Source: Parietichytrium sp. I65-24A
Taxonomy: Eukaryota > Sar > Bigyra > Thraustochytrida > Thraustochytriidae
DNA length: 64,000 bases
NCBI GenBank assembly: GCA_012862575.1
Contig: BLSF01000101.1
Location: 1 to 64,000, forward strand
Direction of reading: 5' to 3'
Both the position numbers and the translations under genes were made by a program. The notes beneath the pieces were generated by a model. That model made no database searches and was not told the DNA's origin. It worked only from the letters and a program-made list of their open reading frames with translations. The number at the start of each line of letters is the position of its first letter. Positions within the stretch are counted from its first letter, which is position 1. Positions 40,659 through 51,991 of this stretch are shown one piece after another.

Positions 40659-41686
40659 CCGACGCCGCGCACCACGCACCTTTCCAGCCAACAAACTCAG
40701 ACTCAGTCAACTTGGCCGACAGTGCGAAGACCAAGTTCAACTTCAACAAGTTCAAGTTGTAACATTTTGTAACCCTTTCATCCAGAATCTTGACACTCTC
40801 TCCTCTCCTCTCTCTCCGTCGCAATTAAGCTAATTATCTATTAAGCGCCTTTTGTTATCCAACTAACAGAGCTAACAGAGCCAACCTCTCGCTTACTAGG
40901 AGGTGTGTAGCAGAGGCTAGCCTTTACTCGAGTGCCTCTTTTCTTTTGCGCCATGGCGATCATTACCGATAAGGTCTAGATAAGGTTAGGTGCTACTGTA
41001 CTACGCCGTGCCTTTAGAATTTGGAATAACCCCACAGCTTCCATTAGCCGTAGCCGATGGCATAGGGAAATGCTAGTGTACGAAGGGGATTTGGCGGAGC
41101 AATTGTGCCGAGGGTAAGAGTGGTAGTAGAAGTATGTAGAGGGGGTGGTAGTAAGCTCCCTGCTCGGGGGAACAATACGAGTGGAGGCCTCAGAATTCTC
41201 ACAAGCCACACAAAGGTTTTGAAACGACATGTTTGGACTGCAAAACCTGGTGTGAGGAAGAGATACGGAGTGAGGGCCGATCAGCCCGATTGCCGTGTCG
41301 ACCTTCCGGTACTTTGGTACTGTACCGGTACTAAGCTTACTCAATGTCTGATGGACGATTGAGTTGTGTTTGGTTATGTCTGTCCAGTCTATGTCTGTCC
41401 TGTTGTATCGTAGTGACTCCACGGAGAGACTAGCCCCGGCAAAACCGATCATTGATCCGGACTGTCAAGATATATTCAATACACTTCAATATAAGTCAAT
41501 AGTCATTTACAGCATGGCGTTAACGCTACATAATACCCCCTTAACCAAATAACTAAACAATATTCTAATCAACTGAAGGTGACACTTCCTGAAACGTTGC
41601 GACTGAGCTGTGCCAGTGCTCTGTAATCATCTGTAATCATCTGTAATCATCTGTAATCCTCTAAATTGTAACATTGATTTGAGATA
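40654..41686. repeat. direct repeat copy A (about 1.03 kb)
   Basis: Begins cagcaccgacgccgcgcacc after the microsatellite and ends gatttgagata at the N. Nearly identical to copy B, with scattered substitutions and several small indels (net about 37 nt longer). Confidence 0.9.
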
Positions 41687-41687
41687 N
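41687..41687. other. single ambiguous base (N) at a repeat junction
   Basis: The only non-ACGT character noticed. It lies exactly where copy A ends and a second GACAAT array begins, which suggests an assembly join. Confidence 0.95.
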
Positions 41688-41737
41688 GACAACGACAATG
41701 ACAATGACAACGACAACGACAACGACAATGACAATGA

Positions 41738-42733
41738 CAGCACCGACGCCGCGCACCACGCACCTTTCCAGCCAACAAACTCAGACTCAGTCAACTTGGC
41801 CGACAGTGCGAAGACCAAGTTCAACTTCAACAAGTTCAAGTTGTAACATTTTGTAACCCTTTCATCCAGAATCTCCTCTCTCTCTGTCGCAATTAAGCTA
41901 ATTATCTAAGCGCCTTTTGTTATCCAACTAACAGAGCTAACAGAGCCAACCTCTCGCTTACTAGGAGGTGTGTAGCAGAGGCTAGCCTTTACTCGAGTGC
42001 CTCTTTTCTTTTGCGCCATGGCGATCATTACCGATAAGGTCTAGATAAGGTATGACCAGTGCTACTGTACTACGCCGTGCCTATAGAATTTGGAATAACA
42101 CCCCACAGCTTCCAGTAGCCGTAGTCGATGGCATAGGGAAATGCTAGTGTACGAAGGGGATTTGGCGGAGCAATTGTGCCGAGGGTAAGAGTGGTAGTAG
42201 AAGTATGTAGAGGGGGTGGTAGTAAGCTCCCTGCTCGGGGGAACAATACGAGTGGAGGCCTCAGAATTCTTAGAAGCCACACTGTGGCACAAAGGTTTTG
42301 AAACGACATGTTTGAACTGCAAAACCTGGTGTGAGAAAGGGATACGGAGTGAGGGCGACCTTCCGGTACTTTGGTACTGTACCGGTACTAAGCTTACTCA
42401 ATGTCTGATGGACGATTGAGTTGTGTTTGGTTATGTCTGTCCAGTCTATGTCTGTCCTGTTGTATCGTAGTGACTCCACGGAGAGACTAGCCCAGGCAAA
42501 ACCGATCATTGATCCGGACTGTCAAGATATATTCAATACACTTCAATATAAGTCAATAGTCATTTACAGCATGGCGTTAACGCTACATAATACCCCCTTA
42601 ACCAAATAATTAAACAATATTCTAATCAACTGAAGGTGACACTTCCTGAAACGTTGCGACTGAGCTGTGCCAGTGCTCTGTAATCATCTGTAATCATCTG
42701 TAATCCTGTAAATTGTAACATTGATTTGAGATA
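41738..42733. repeat. direct repeat copy B (about 1.0 kb)
   Basis: Same sequence as 40654-41686 and in the same orientation. It ends with gatttgagata and then continues into unique sequence. Differences include a shorter segment before the GTAC cluster at about 42355. Confidence 0.9.
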
Positions 42734-43216
42734 CTGAGTTTGGATTCTCCAAAGTGATATGCATCAAGCTCATCGCTGCGGCCGCATCAAAGCCATTCGA
42801 TTCGCAGTCCATTCAGTGAACACAATAATCAATTCAGAGTCAGAACAGAACGCAGATGACATGACATAGCAGGATCATCTCTAGCTAGTCGCAGCAAGAG
42901 GGATTCGGGAGATTCGAGGGCCGTCTCAAAGCGCTAGTAGATTTTGGGTAGCGAGCCTCGCAAATCTCGCAAAAGCGCGAGTGTAAGTGCAGTCAGTACA
43001 ACGAACGACAAATCGCGTGACTAAACTGCCGTCGACCACATCCCTTGGCAATCTCGCATAGCTGCCTTCCTCTCTTTCTCTTTCTCTAGAGTTGGAGTGA
43101 GCTGGCGGCAGACCCCCAACCGGGAAGCGGCGTAGCTGATTGTTTGGTTGTTTGAGTGTTTGTTTGCTTGATTGGTACTTGACGAGTTGCTGCTATCTTT
43201 TCACTGCACGGGCGAG

Positions 43217-44002
43217 ATGAGCGACGATCATTCTCATTCGCATGCACACTCGCATGCGCATTCCCACTCGCACGGACATGGGCATGGGCATGGACATGGA
43301 CATGGGCACGACCACCACAAACTTCATCAGGGTGGCCAAGGAGAAGACGGGATGGGGGAAAAGTTTGCGCATACTCAGCACGGCTTTGATGACCTGGAGA
43401 CGGCTCGGGCGCACGACCTTGTTCCGGAGTGGGCGGCCATGGCTGAGACCCAGACTGCCTTCGTCAAAGGACAGCCATGGTGGCAGGACGCAGTGGAATC
43501 CAAGGTGAGAATGGTCGACTTTGGATGCGGGACCTGCAGGCTCCTGTGCGGCCTGAAAGACGCGATGGCACCAGGAAGTCTCGGCTTTGACGTGGCCGAT
43601 GGGATGCTCACTGTTGGAAAAGAGCGCGTAGAGTCGTCGGGCCTCAGCGACCGCCTCGAGTTGGTCAAAATTGATGCGGATAAGGAAGCCGAGGAGTTGA
43701 AGGAATACGAAGAGTCCATCGACCTGGCCATGTGCTGCGTGGTGCTGCACCACGTGATGAAGCCCAAGCTTACCGCGCAGCGCTTGTGCAAGACGCTCAA
43801 GCCCGGCGGCTACATTTACATCAGCGACTTTGAGGGAAACATCCCTTTGAAAATTCTCGGTGAGTGGTTCGAAGAAGAAGGGTGCGAAATTCTGGATACC
43901 AAGCTCGACACCATTACTTTTCCGGCAAAGTACGCCGGGGAAAACGGGGAGCCACTCAAGCTAGACCTGTTCATGGCAATTGCTCAAAAGAAGAAACTGT
44001 GA
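43217..44002 (+). CDS. SAM-dependent methyltransferase with polyhistidine N terminus
   Basis: 261 aa from ATG 43217. Residues 5-34 are an almost pure His-X alternation (SHSHAHSHAHSH, then GHGHGHGH), with 17 His in the first 37 residues. A Rossmann methyltransferase follows: motif I VDFGCGTC (100-107), an acidic end of beta 2 (GFDVADGM), a motif for cofactor binding around KIDADKE, AMCCVVLHHVM as motif IV, and LKPGGYIYISDFE as motif V/VI. This resembles class I ubiE/Methyltransf_11-type enzymes. Substrate unknown. The His tract could bind Ni, Zn or Cu; such tracts are known in metallochaperones and ZIP/CDF loops but are odd on a methyltransferase. It lies 2.9 kb from the Mn-CDF gene, head to head. 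Confidence 0.85.
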   Translation: MSDDHSHSHAHSHAHSHSHGHGHGHGHGHGHDHHKLHQGGQGEDGMGEKFAHTQHGFDDLETARAHDLVPEWAAMAETQTAFVKGQPWWQDAVESKVRMVDFGCGTCRLLCGLKDAMAPGSLGFDVADGMLTVGKERVESSGLSDRLELVKIDADKEAEELKEYEESIDLAMCCVVLHHVMKPKLTAQRLCKTLKPGGYIYISDFEGNIPLKILGEWFEEEGCEILDTKLDTITFPAKYAGENGEPLKLDLFMAIAQKKKL

Positions 44003-44421
44003 TGGGTTGACAGAGCGAAGATTGATCTGATCACGAGAGAGAGACCTCGCATATTTATAATTTCTTTCAATGCAGGAAAAGGCAACAAAAAATTAATGTT
44101 CGTTTAACTTGAATCAGAGAGAGCAATGTTTTCATAGTCACCAACTTCACAATTTTAGCTGTAAACTAAACAGGGATAGTCCTTGGAGGTGTGAAATCGT
44201 GTCTGACGGACAAATCAAGGCACCATACCTTCTAATAGGCTTTGTTTGCGCTGCATTGGTGACCTCGTGGCTCCACTTCAATGCCTTGAAGGTAGAGTGT
44301 TTTTTGGTAAGTCGTCAGAACAAAGGAACCAGAAGAATGAAAACAGGGGAGAGAGATGATCGCAATGTAAAAAGGAACAATCATCTATTGGAGCGGAACA
44401 ATGCCTATTCTCTTTCTTATT
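44003..44421. other. convergent intergenic region
   Basis: About 420 nt between the convergent methyltransferase and multi-pass protein genes. 3' UTRs; nothing further seen. Confidence 0.5.
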
Positions 44422-46104
44422 TCAGTCCAGGTTGCGCAGATGGGCGCAATACATTTCGTATACGGTGTGATTGGTCAGGGTATCTCCGAAGCAGAAGCAT
44501 GCGTCTTGGTTGAAGCATTCCGATGTTAGTCCGGCGGAAACTTGAACCATGGCCATAAATTGCAAGCCAGAAAAAGCTCCCGCGAGGAATATGCAAGCGG
44601 TTTGCATCCCGCCCATGTCATGAAAGATCTCCAGGAGGTCATAACCGTTCGAAGTCTCGTACAGAATGCAGGGCACGTCTACAGCCAGCTCAAATGCCAA
44701 CTGAACTAAGACGAGCCGGGCGATTTGCAAAGGCGGGATATACGGTTCAAAAGGCTCGTCCAAATGAATGTAAAACTCCATGGGCAGCTGGAGTCTGGCG
44801 TCGGAAAACAGAATCAGGATGCTGCAGAAGGAGTCAAGAGAAGGTACAATTGTTGTTAGTCAGAAAGTGTGGCTCCTCTTCAACTCCTGATGTACCACTT
44901 TTCTTGTTGTGAAGCGAAACTCCACAGCAGACATCAAACCAGCAACTTACATAGGAATGAACAGGATAGCAGTGTACTCCGCCATGAGCTCCATGCAGAT
45001 TAACAATGAGAAGAACTTTTTGCGAGAAGGAGATGATGAGAATCGCATGTCATCAGAGTGTCTGGCTGATGACGCTGAGCCAGTTTTCAAATCGGATATT
45101 CTACTTTCTTTTGGGGTGTGAAAGACTACACTTGATACAGTCTCAACATGACCGGATTTGAATAATTTCTCTTGAATGATGCGATCCCTCCAAGGCAGAG
45201 TCAGACGTAAAGCTAACTCCATCGCACTCTGCAGAGTGGAGGCCACAATCAATGTGCTCTCGCTGTCGAACGTGGTGAACAACATTCGTAGCACAAGGGA
45301 GAAAGAAAAGATAGGCCAAGCATAAAAAAGGCCTAATGCTTTCCTGTTCACATGCTGATTCGCACCAAGTTCAGGGTCCAGGGCTATTCCTCTCGCGCTG
45401 TGACGAGTTGTTACATATATGATCTCGCGAATGAATGGGAAAACGCAGATACTACAGGCCATCCTGGAAAGGTCGTTGTTGGTGGGGATGTAAACAAACG
45501 CAATAAATAGGACCGCGGCTAAAATGACTGCAGAAAGCTGACTTAGGAGCTGGATTCTTATAACGCGATCGTTCCAAAAAGCCAGCTGCGTTGCCAGCCC
45601 AGTGCCAAAGAACGGAATGACTATTCCCTCTGTCTCAATTGATCCCAATTGGACGAATCTGATATAAAAAGCAAACCCGATCCCGGAAAATCCCAGGAGC
45701 AGAGCGCGTTGCTTTCTGCTCATTCCCGGCAAGACTAAGAGCATCGAGACTGGAAGATAGAGAAAGTACAATGCATCTTCGAGGAAGTCTTCGGTTATAT
45801 AATCTTCAAAAGATCCGTATGGACCATACACATTGAACGTATTATTGACGCGCTCATTGAGCCAGAACTTGACCCGCTTGTTCGCCCCAACTGGATTGTA
45901 CCGATCAAACAATGGCATGACAAGACAGCCAAGCGTTCCTACAACAGCGAACGCCATCGAGTTGCCGAGAACCTTCATCGCGTTCAAAAAAATGGAGTCG
46001 TTCGGCTGCTTTTGCGGAGCGAAACGGGTACTCCTTCGCACATTCAAGGACTCTCTGGGCACCATGGACTCCAAAGATTCCGTGGGGGCTACAGGCGCCG
46101 CCAT
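44422..46104 (-). CDS. multi-pass membrane protein, unknown function (two exons)
   Basis: Exon 1 46104-44951, intron 44950-44822 (129 nt, GTAAGT...TTCTGCAG, phase 2), exon 2 44821-44422; 517 aa. The junction restores an Ile codon and continues a hydrophobic helix (AILFIP joined to IILILF), which supports the model. About nine to ten hydrophobic segments are visible. A polar loop with Ser/Arg (about 345-368) precedes the helix that spans the splice site. The N terminus is cytosolic-looking with Arg/Ser. The C-terminal part has a Cys pair (ACFCFGD) and an N-glycosylation sequon. No family motif recognised. It could be a transporter or channel; nothing in the sequence decides this. Confidence 0.7.
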
Positions 46105-47268
46105 CCCGCAAATCGGCCCAAGGAGTTGCCGCGCGCAATGCCCCTGCCTTTGTGCTTTTGCCGGTGCGGTCTCTCAGCGCAGTCATCACTGAGAGCATCT
46201 TGCTTCTCTCATCTCCTCCACATACTCAGCCGGGAGAACAATCATATTTCCTGCCGGTAAGATCACAAAGTGTACAAAGATGTACAAAGTGTTTTGTGTG
46301 ATAATGGCGAGTAGCACATGCTGTGGCAGCAGGGGAAACCCCCATAGTGGGGTGATTCTGTGGTCTCACAGTCAAGAACGAGAAGAACATTTGAAAGCCC
46401 TGGAACTTGTGTATGAAAGTTTGCCCAAATTGCCCACCTCGCACTCGACTCGAGCTACCTACTAGAGTTCCCTGGTATTTAGCCCCGGCCGGCGCTGGGG
46501 GCGGCGGCGGCGGCGGGCCTGTGCTCAACGGATCTGGCCAGAGCTACTGCCTATCACGTGACGTACTGCAACCATAACTCCGTTTCAGTAGTGAAAGCGA
46601 GTAGACCGGCTCAAAGAATAACTCGCGTGCTCCATCATTCAGCAGTTTTGTTGTGAAAACAAACTAAAATCTGAGTTTCGAGTTCTGGTGACCCGGTTCA
46701 CGAGATCTGCATGTAGAGCATCGGTTGCCCGTCTGGTTTTACGTTCAGGTGTCTGTCATAGGGGAAGGAGAAGGTAGAGTTATAGTCGTTTTAATGAACT
46801 GTAAATTCAATCGTTCCTCCCCTTTCTTTTGATTTTGAAGATGTCAAGCCGCTTTTCCCTCCCCTCATTGCTGTTGAATATAGCTTATAGCTCGAGCTTT
46901 TTTCTTCCTTGCGCGGATAGAAAGCTGCTTGCTGCTTCGCTAGCCGTTCTCGTGCTCTCAAAGAGCGCACCAAACTCTGCAAAGGCAAGCTGAAAACCTC
47001 GACTCAACGACAAGCTCACATGCCGGATTGCCGTCAAGGAAAATCGGAACGGGTTGGCGATGTCCTTGTAGCGTAAAGCGGCTTAGCAAGGGGTTCAGTT
47101 AATCACTTCCCTGCGGCTCTCGAATCGTGAGTCCAGCCTCAGTCTGCAGCCTAATGCATTGACAGCAGCGGGCAGGAGAAGCCGTCGTGCACAATTGTGT
47201 TTGCAACTTGACCAAAGCTGATTGGTGAGTTTTCAAGAATAAGAAAAGAGCACCAAAGTTTATTTATT
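46105..47268. other. intergenic spacer
   Basis: About 1.2 kb. Contains a GC-rich (GGC)n patch (46485-46515). A Pro-rich frame on the minus strand over it (about 46226-46528) lacks any family feature and was not accepted. No gene supported. Confidence 0.4.
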
Positions 47269-48616
47269 TCAGTAGAGCTTGATGTTCTCTGAGGTGTCAA
47301 TGTGAAGTTCCTTTGCAGAGGAAGCATCTCCGATGTGAGTTCGAACAAGCTCCAAAAATAGAGCTTCTTCCTCGGCAGAGATTTTGTAAGGTGAATATTC
47401 GTCGCTTGGAAAGACTCGAGTTTCGACGTCCTTCTTGTATTCAGCCAGTCCTTCTTGAATCGCATATCCAACAGACGCGTACTGCTTGCAAAATTGCGGG
47501 GTAAACTCGGCATGATGATAGTGCTGCATCATTCCCAACATATCGTGATACACCAGGACCTGACCGTCAGTATGCGGCCCTGCACCAATTCCAATCGTAG
47601 GGATGTTGACTATCCTCGTGATTTCTTGGGCCACAACAGGAGGAACACACTCGATGACAAATGCAAAACAGCCAGCTTCTTCGAGAGCAAGGGCGTCCTC
47701 GATCAAACTAAACGCTTGCTTTGCAGTTCTGCCTTGCGCTCTATTGTTTCAGGCCAAGTCGGACGGTCAGAAAATCAAGTTTCACCAAACAAGCTACATG
47801 TAATTGGGAAAAAAAAGGGGGAAACGACGATCGACTTACTTGAATCCGCCAAGGCCACTGAACGACTGTGGTGTAAGACCGATGTGCCCCATCACTGCAA
47901 TTCCTGCGTCAACGATTGCGCGGATGTTCTCCACTCTCTTTCTTCCACCCTCCACTTTCACACAGTCCATGGTTGTCTCTTTCATGACGCGCACGGCGCT
48001 CTCCACAGCCTTTTGCGGCGAGCTTCTCAACCAAAGCAAGTAATAGTCAGCTCCGAACTGCTTCACATCAGCTGATCAACGTGAGATAAGACGCTTCAAC
48101 TTACGACTCGTAGCTTCCGAAAGGAAGGTCCGCAACCAACAGCGGTCTTCTGCACCCCCTCGTGACTGCTTTGCAATGATGAATGATGTCATCCAGGGTC
48201 ACCGGCAGCGTGGTGTCATAACCCAGCTCCACCATGCCCACAGAATCTCCCACCAGCAGGATATCAATTCCAGCCTTGTCAACATGCACCGCGGATGGAA
48301 AGTCGTACGCCGTCACCATCGAGATGGGCACACCCTTCTTCTTCTTGAGCGACAGCGAGTGAATGGTAATGTTCTTGTGCGGAGGTGCTGGCGCGGCCGT
48401 AATTTTTGCCCCAGCTTTACCAGACGTCGACGACGACAGCTGCCTTCGTCCACTCCAGTTCACTGCTTGGCGCAGCAGCCTCGAGCCAGCGTACATCCCG
48501 CGTCCTTGCATGTTTTCCGACCTTTCAAGCGCACGTGGGCTTCTTGCAGAGCAGCGGCGCGCAAAGTCCGCGACGCGAGGGCTGAATTGGATACACTTGG
48601 ATGGGGCGGCAGACAT
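47269..48616 (-). CDS. panB: 3-methyl-2-oxobutanoate hydroxymethyltransferase (ketopantoate hydroxymethyltransferase), three exons
   Basis: Exons 48616-48105, 48022-47840 and 47740-47269; introns of 82 and 99 nt, both GT-AG and phase 2. 388 aa. Residues 1 to about 80 are Arg/Ser/Ala-rich and look like a mitochondrial presequence. The core matches bacterial PanB throughout: [30 protein letters not shown] (metal Asp), [35 protein letters not shown] across the second junction, LALEEAG, IECVPP (catalytic Glu), IGIGAG. The enzyme transfers a hydroxymethyl group from methylene-tetrahydrofolate to alpha-ketoisovalerate, the first committed step to pantothenate and CoA. Both splice junctions fall inside conserved blocks and restore them, so the model is firm. 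The organism should make its own vitamin B5. Confidence 0.95.
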
Positions 48617-49084
48617 CGGCAGACTGTGAGCGCTTTGCTTTGTACAGATTCCGCGATAAACCTGCTAGTAGCTTCACGCCAACCTCAACGATGGCACGAT
48701 GGCACGATGGCGACACGAAGCGAAGTTGAGACTGGCAACACTCGAATACAGTACGCTCACAGCGTGAGGCGAAATGCAGTGAGATGCGCCCTGGCAAGTG
48801 TGAACTAGTAACTAGACTCTCTTTCTTTCCTAGCTTGAGCAACTTTCTTTTCTTCTTTCTCTCTTTTTAGTCTTTTTAGTCTTTTTAGAGCGAGAGACGG
48901 GAGCTCACAAGGAGCGTTGGGATTTGCGAAATTACATTCTCGACTTTTAATTCTATCAGCGTTGTAGCTGCTCGTCTAGTAGCTCTTCAAGCTGGGAGAC
49001 AGTGGTCTCTCAAATTTGGAGAGGAACAGAAGAGCGGAGTAAAAAAATTTAGAATTTAGATTATGTGATAAACTCAGCTCACCA
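48617..49084. other. short spacer
   Basis: About 470 nt holding the panB promoter and the 3' UTR of the LRR gene. There is a TTTTAGTC triplicate repeat at about 48866-48890. Nothing else recognised. Confidence 0.5.
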
Positions 49085-51991
49085 TCAGTTCCCGGATAAG
49101 TTTGCGGAAAGCTTGGAGCTAAGCTTGGCTTGCATGCTCTCGGAAAGGTGGTCAAAGTATGGCCTGGCCAAAACAACAAGACACAAAATTAGCCCTTTGG
49201 CTACAACGTGGATGATGATATTTGTTTGTATCTATGGAACTTACTGGATACAGGACAGTGACGCGTTGAACTCCAAAGCCGACATCAAAACTTGCGCTTC
49301 CTCGTCCCCATAGGTCGCATCCAATCTGATCCAAGTGGGGCATTCGGATCGACTGTACGGTTAGCTCGGTTTTGTGCTTGACCTAAATACTGTTTAACTT
49401 ACTCGAGAAGCTCCAATGCTAGATTTGTCTCGAGCGCCTGGAAAATGGCGCGGACGCCTTTCTCCGTTAAATTGTTGTTGAGCAAACTGCAAGATTGGGA
49501 CAGGTCAGGGACATTGTCTGCAAAGGTTTACAATCCTTTTCCCGGAAACTCACTATAATTCTTCTAAAGTTGTGTTCTCTTTCAGGCAGTTTGCAAGCGC
49601 TTCAGCTCCGACCACACCAAACTGGTTTTCCGCCAAACTGTACAGTCAAAGCGTTCGTTAACTGACCGAAATCAGTTTGGAAGCAGCATGCACAATCGTA
49701 CTTACTTTAGCGCCTTCAGCGACTTATTTCCAGATAGTGCTTCTGCAAGAACCACGATGTGTTCATCGGTCAGGCAAGTAGACCAGAGGCTGTGTTTTGG
49801 CACGAAAGACGCACGAAAGACAAACTTGTTAGCAGCTCCCGCAGTCAACTAGCTCGATCATTCTATCAGCGCAAAACTCACCCCAAAAACGAGAGTGAAG
49901 AATCCTTCAACCACTTGAAAAACGACAATACATTTTGCTCTTGCCCGAGAGGATTTTCCATGAGACTAAAGTTTCTTCCAGTTAATTCGATGTCCACATC
50001 CATGTCTTGGAAGATATTTACTTCGCGCAACTCACTCAAGACTAGATAGCGAAACTCCCTTACCCAACATGTTCTCGAAAGAGGGAGAGAGTTGGATATC
50101 ATTACACGATAGACTGGACAGCGTTTCAGTGTCAGTCAGCAGCGCACCAATAGCGACGGTCTCGCACCGTCCATCTGAAACAAGCAACTCACTCGAGATC
50201 TTCTATGTTGTCATTGGATGCCAAAATTTTCGCCAAGTCAAAGGATATCATATTACAACTCAGTCTGGTCCGAAGGTCAGGGAATTTCGTTTCCAGGATG
50301 CAGTGAAAGCGGGGAACTTACTCAGCCTTTTTAAGAGCTGTATTTGCGCAGAAAGCAGCCTCGAGGGGACCGCTTTCTGCTTCTGAAATCTGGCAATCTT
50401 TGAGACTGTGCCAGGAATGTACAGGTAAGCAAGGACATCAAAACATGTGATGGTGATTAATCCACGAAATGGTCACGACTTCTTACTTTATGACCTGCAA
50501 GGCAGTATTTGCTTGGAGCCCGTTCGAAAAGCCGGCGAGGTCGTTGGGGCAATTGTTTTCGAGACTGGCATTGCGAAAAACATTAGGTACTCCGACCTCC
50601 GACTTGTGATTACAGGTTTCAACTTACTCCAAGCTCGTCAAAGAGGCATTCACTGCAAGTGCGTCACCGAGCGCTCGAAAGCCATGGCCGGAGATCTCGT
50701 TGGCTTCCAGTGACAAAGTCTTTAAACTAGTGCAAGTTTTTAGCCATTCGGAAATTGTGGCTGTCTTCGAGCATCGAAGCGTGTTGTGGGAGAGACTTTG
50801 TGTGCATCAGGACATACATTAGGGAAATATCTTCGGCAAAGACCAAGAATAGGTAGGTATCTGAATCTGAACACTTACTCCAATGTGACAAGGCAACAGC
50901 TCGAAATCGGATCTTCCGAGAGACGGAAGACGTTTGCCATGAGGGTGCAGGAGAGCAATTCTCGCAGGCTAATTCTCCGTTAGATGCCCGTTTTCCAGCA
51001 AAATCGCATCACAAGCCAAGGAACTATCGCGTACCTACCTCAAATACGTCAGAGTTTTGCTTCGCCAGAAACCCTCACCGAGGGTCAGAGGCGGGGTCGA
51101 GTGAAGGAAGATTCCATTCAGCCTGCTTACACCATTCATGATTAGCTAAAGCCTCGCCGATTGCTCCCGATGCGAACAGTCTGCAAAAACGTACGATAGG
51201 ATTTTCAGACGTGGATGCTCTTCGACAGCGTTTTGAAGCAGAGCGACACTCTGTGACGACAAGTTGTTTGAGGAGATGCTACAAACAGTGTCGCGTTAGC
51301 AACTTTTTCTCTCTGAAGGGAACAAAGGCAGCCCTTGTGTGCATAGTCTTACTTGAGCTCAGTCAAAGACTGGTTTCCCTTGACGGCATGCCCAAGTTTG
51401 GGAATAGACTTGAGCATGTTTCTTCGTAGACTGTTCGCGAAAAACTCAACAACAAAAGTTAGGCTTCCAAACATGCCAGGGCAGAAGCCAGACTTTGCTT
51501 ACTCGAGAATTTCCAAGGCAACGCACTCGCCCAAGATATTTGCTAACGGCCCATCCGCCTGATCAGGGATCGCACCGTTTAACAAGCGAAGAATGCGCAG
51601 CCCCACTCGCCCCTTCAGAGCGCATGCCAATTGCTCGACATGGTGCTTTGCAAGCGTCGGCCCCTCGATCCTTCAAAACAGCCCTCATACACCGTGCGTC
51701 AGTGGCCCTGCCTGCCTCCTGTTGCCAAAAACAAAAACGATCTCAAGGCTTCCATAGACACCGAAACAAACAAACTTTGCCTACAAAGTGTAAGGTAGAG
51801 CCAGCCTTCCCCAAACGCGAGGTCACTCACTCCATCTCGCAAAGCCACGTGTCCAGCTTGACTGCATACATCACCTCCCTCCATTGACCTTCGTCAAACA
51901 GCTTCCGCTTCGGGGTCGTCAGCTCCGCTCTCATAAACTCCACATCGCAGACCAGACTACGACGCACAACCTCGAAACCAACGTTAGTCAT
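49085..51991 (-). CDS. ribonuclease-inhibitor-type LRR protein, 17 exons
   Basis: Exons (complement): 51831-51991, 51503-51670, 51353-51430, 51195-51278, 51039-51122, 50879-50968, 50628-50795, 50487-50564, 50322-50405, 50193-50264, 50036-50113, 49882-49965, 49706-49789, 49554-49637, 49403-49486, 49245-49352, 49085-49163. They sum to 1668 nt, 555 aa. Every intron is GT-AG, 50-160 nt and phase 2; seven exons are exactly 84 nt. After a unique head (about 1-90), each exon adds one 24-36-residue LRR, or two in the 168-nt exon 7. Units have the pattern LxxLxLxxNxl...ll...l..n.sL, for example LKALNLAENQFG, LEELYLLNNNLT, LKTLSLEANEIS. No signal peptide, TM, kinase or NACHT domain is seen. Several repeats are irregular at the Asn ladder. 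Probably a protein-interaction scaffold; partner unknown. Confidence 0.88.

Larger units (their letters stand above)
40349..43216. other. spacer holding microsatellite and 1-kb direct duplication
   Basis: No gene supported. It contains the (GACAAT)n array and two copies of a 1-kb sequence joined at an N (41687). A frame of about 158 codons in copy A (about 40976-41452, minus) is interrupted in copy B, which argues against coding. Confidence 0.6.

Noticed and set aside
40349-40675. N-terminal extension of the CDF gene
   Set aside because: The extra residues are encoded by the GACAAT microsatellite (Val-Ile, Ser-Leu runs); the ATG at 40348 gives a normal CDF length.
40976-41452. 158-codon minus-strand frame in repeat copy A
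   Set aside because: The same segment in copy B is interrupted by indels that do not keep the frame, and the product has no family feature.
46226-46528. Pro-rich minus-strand frame over a GGC tract
   Set aside because: Composition comes from the GC-rich repeat; no ATG-supported conserved domain; length only about 100 codons.
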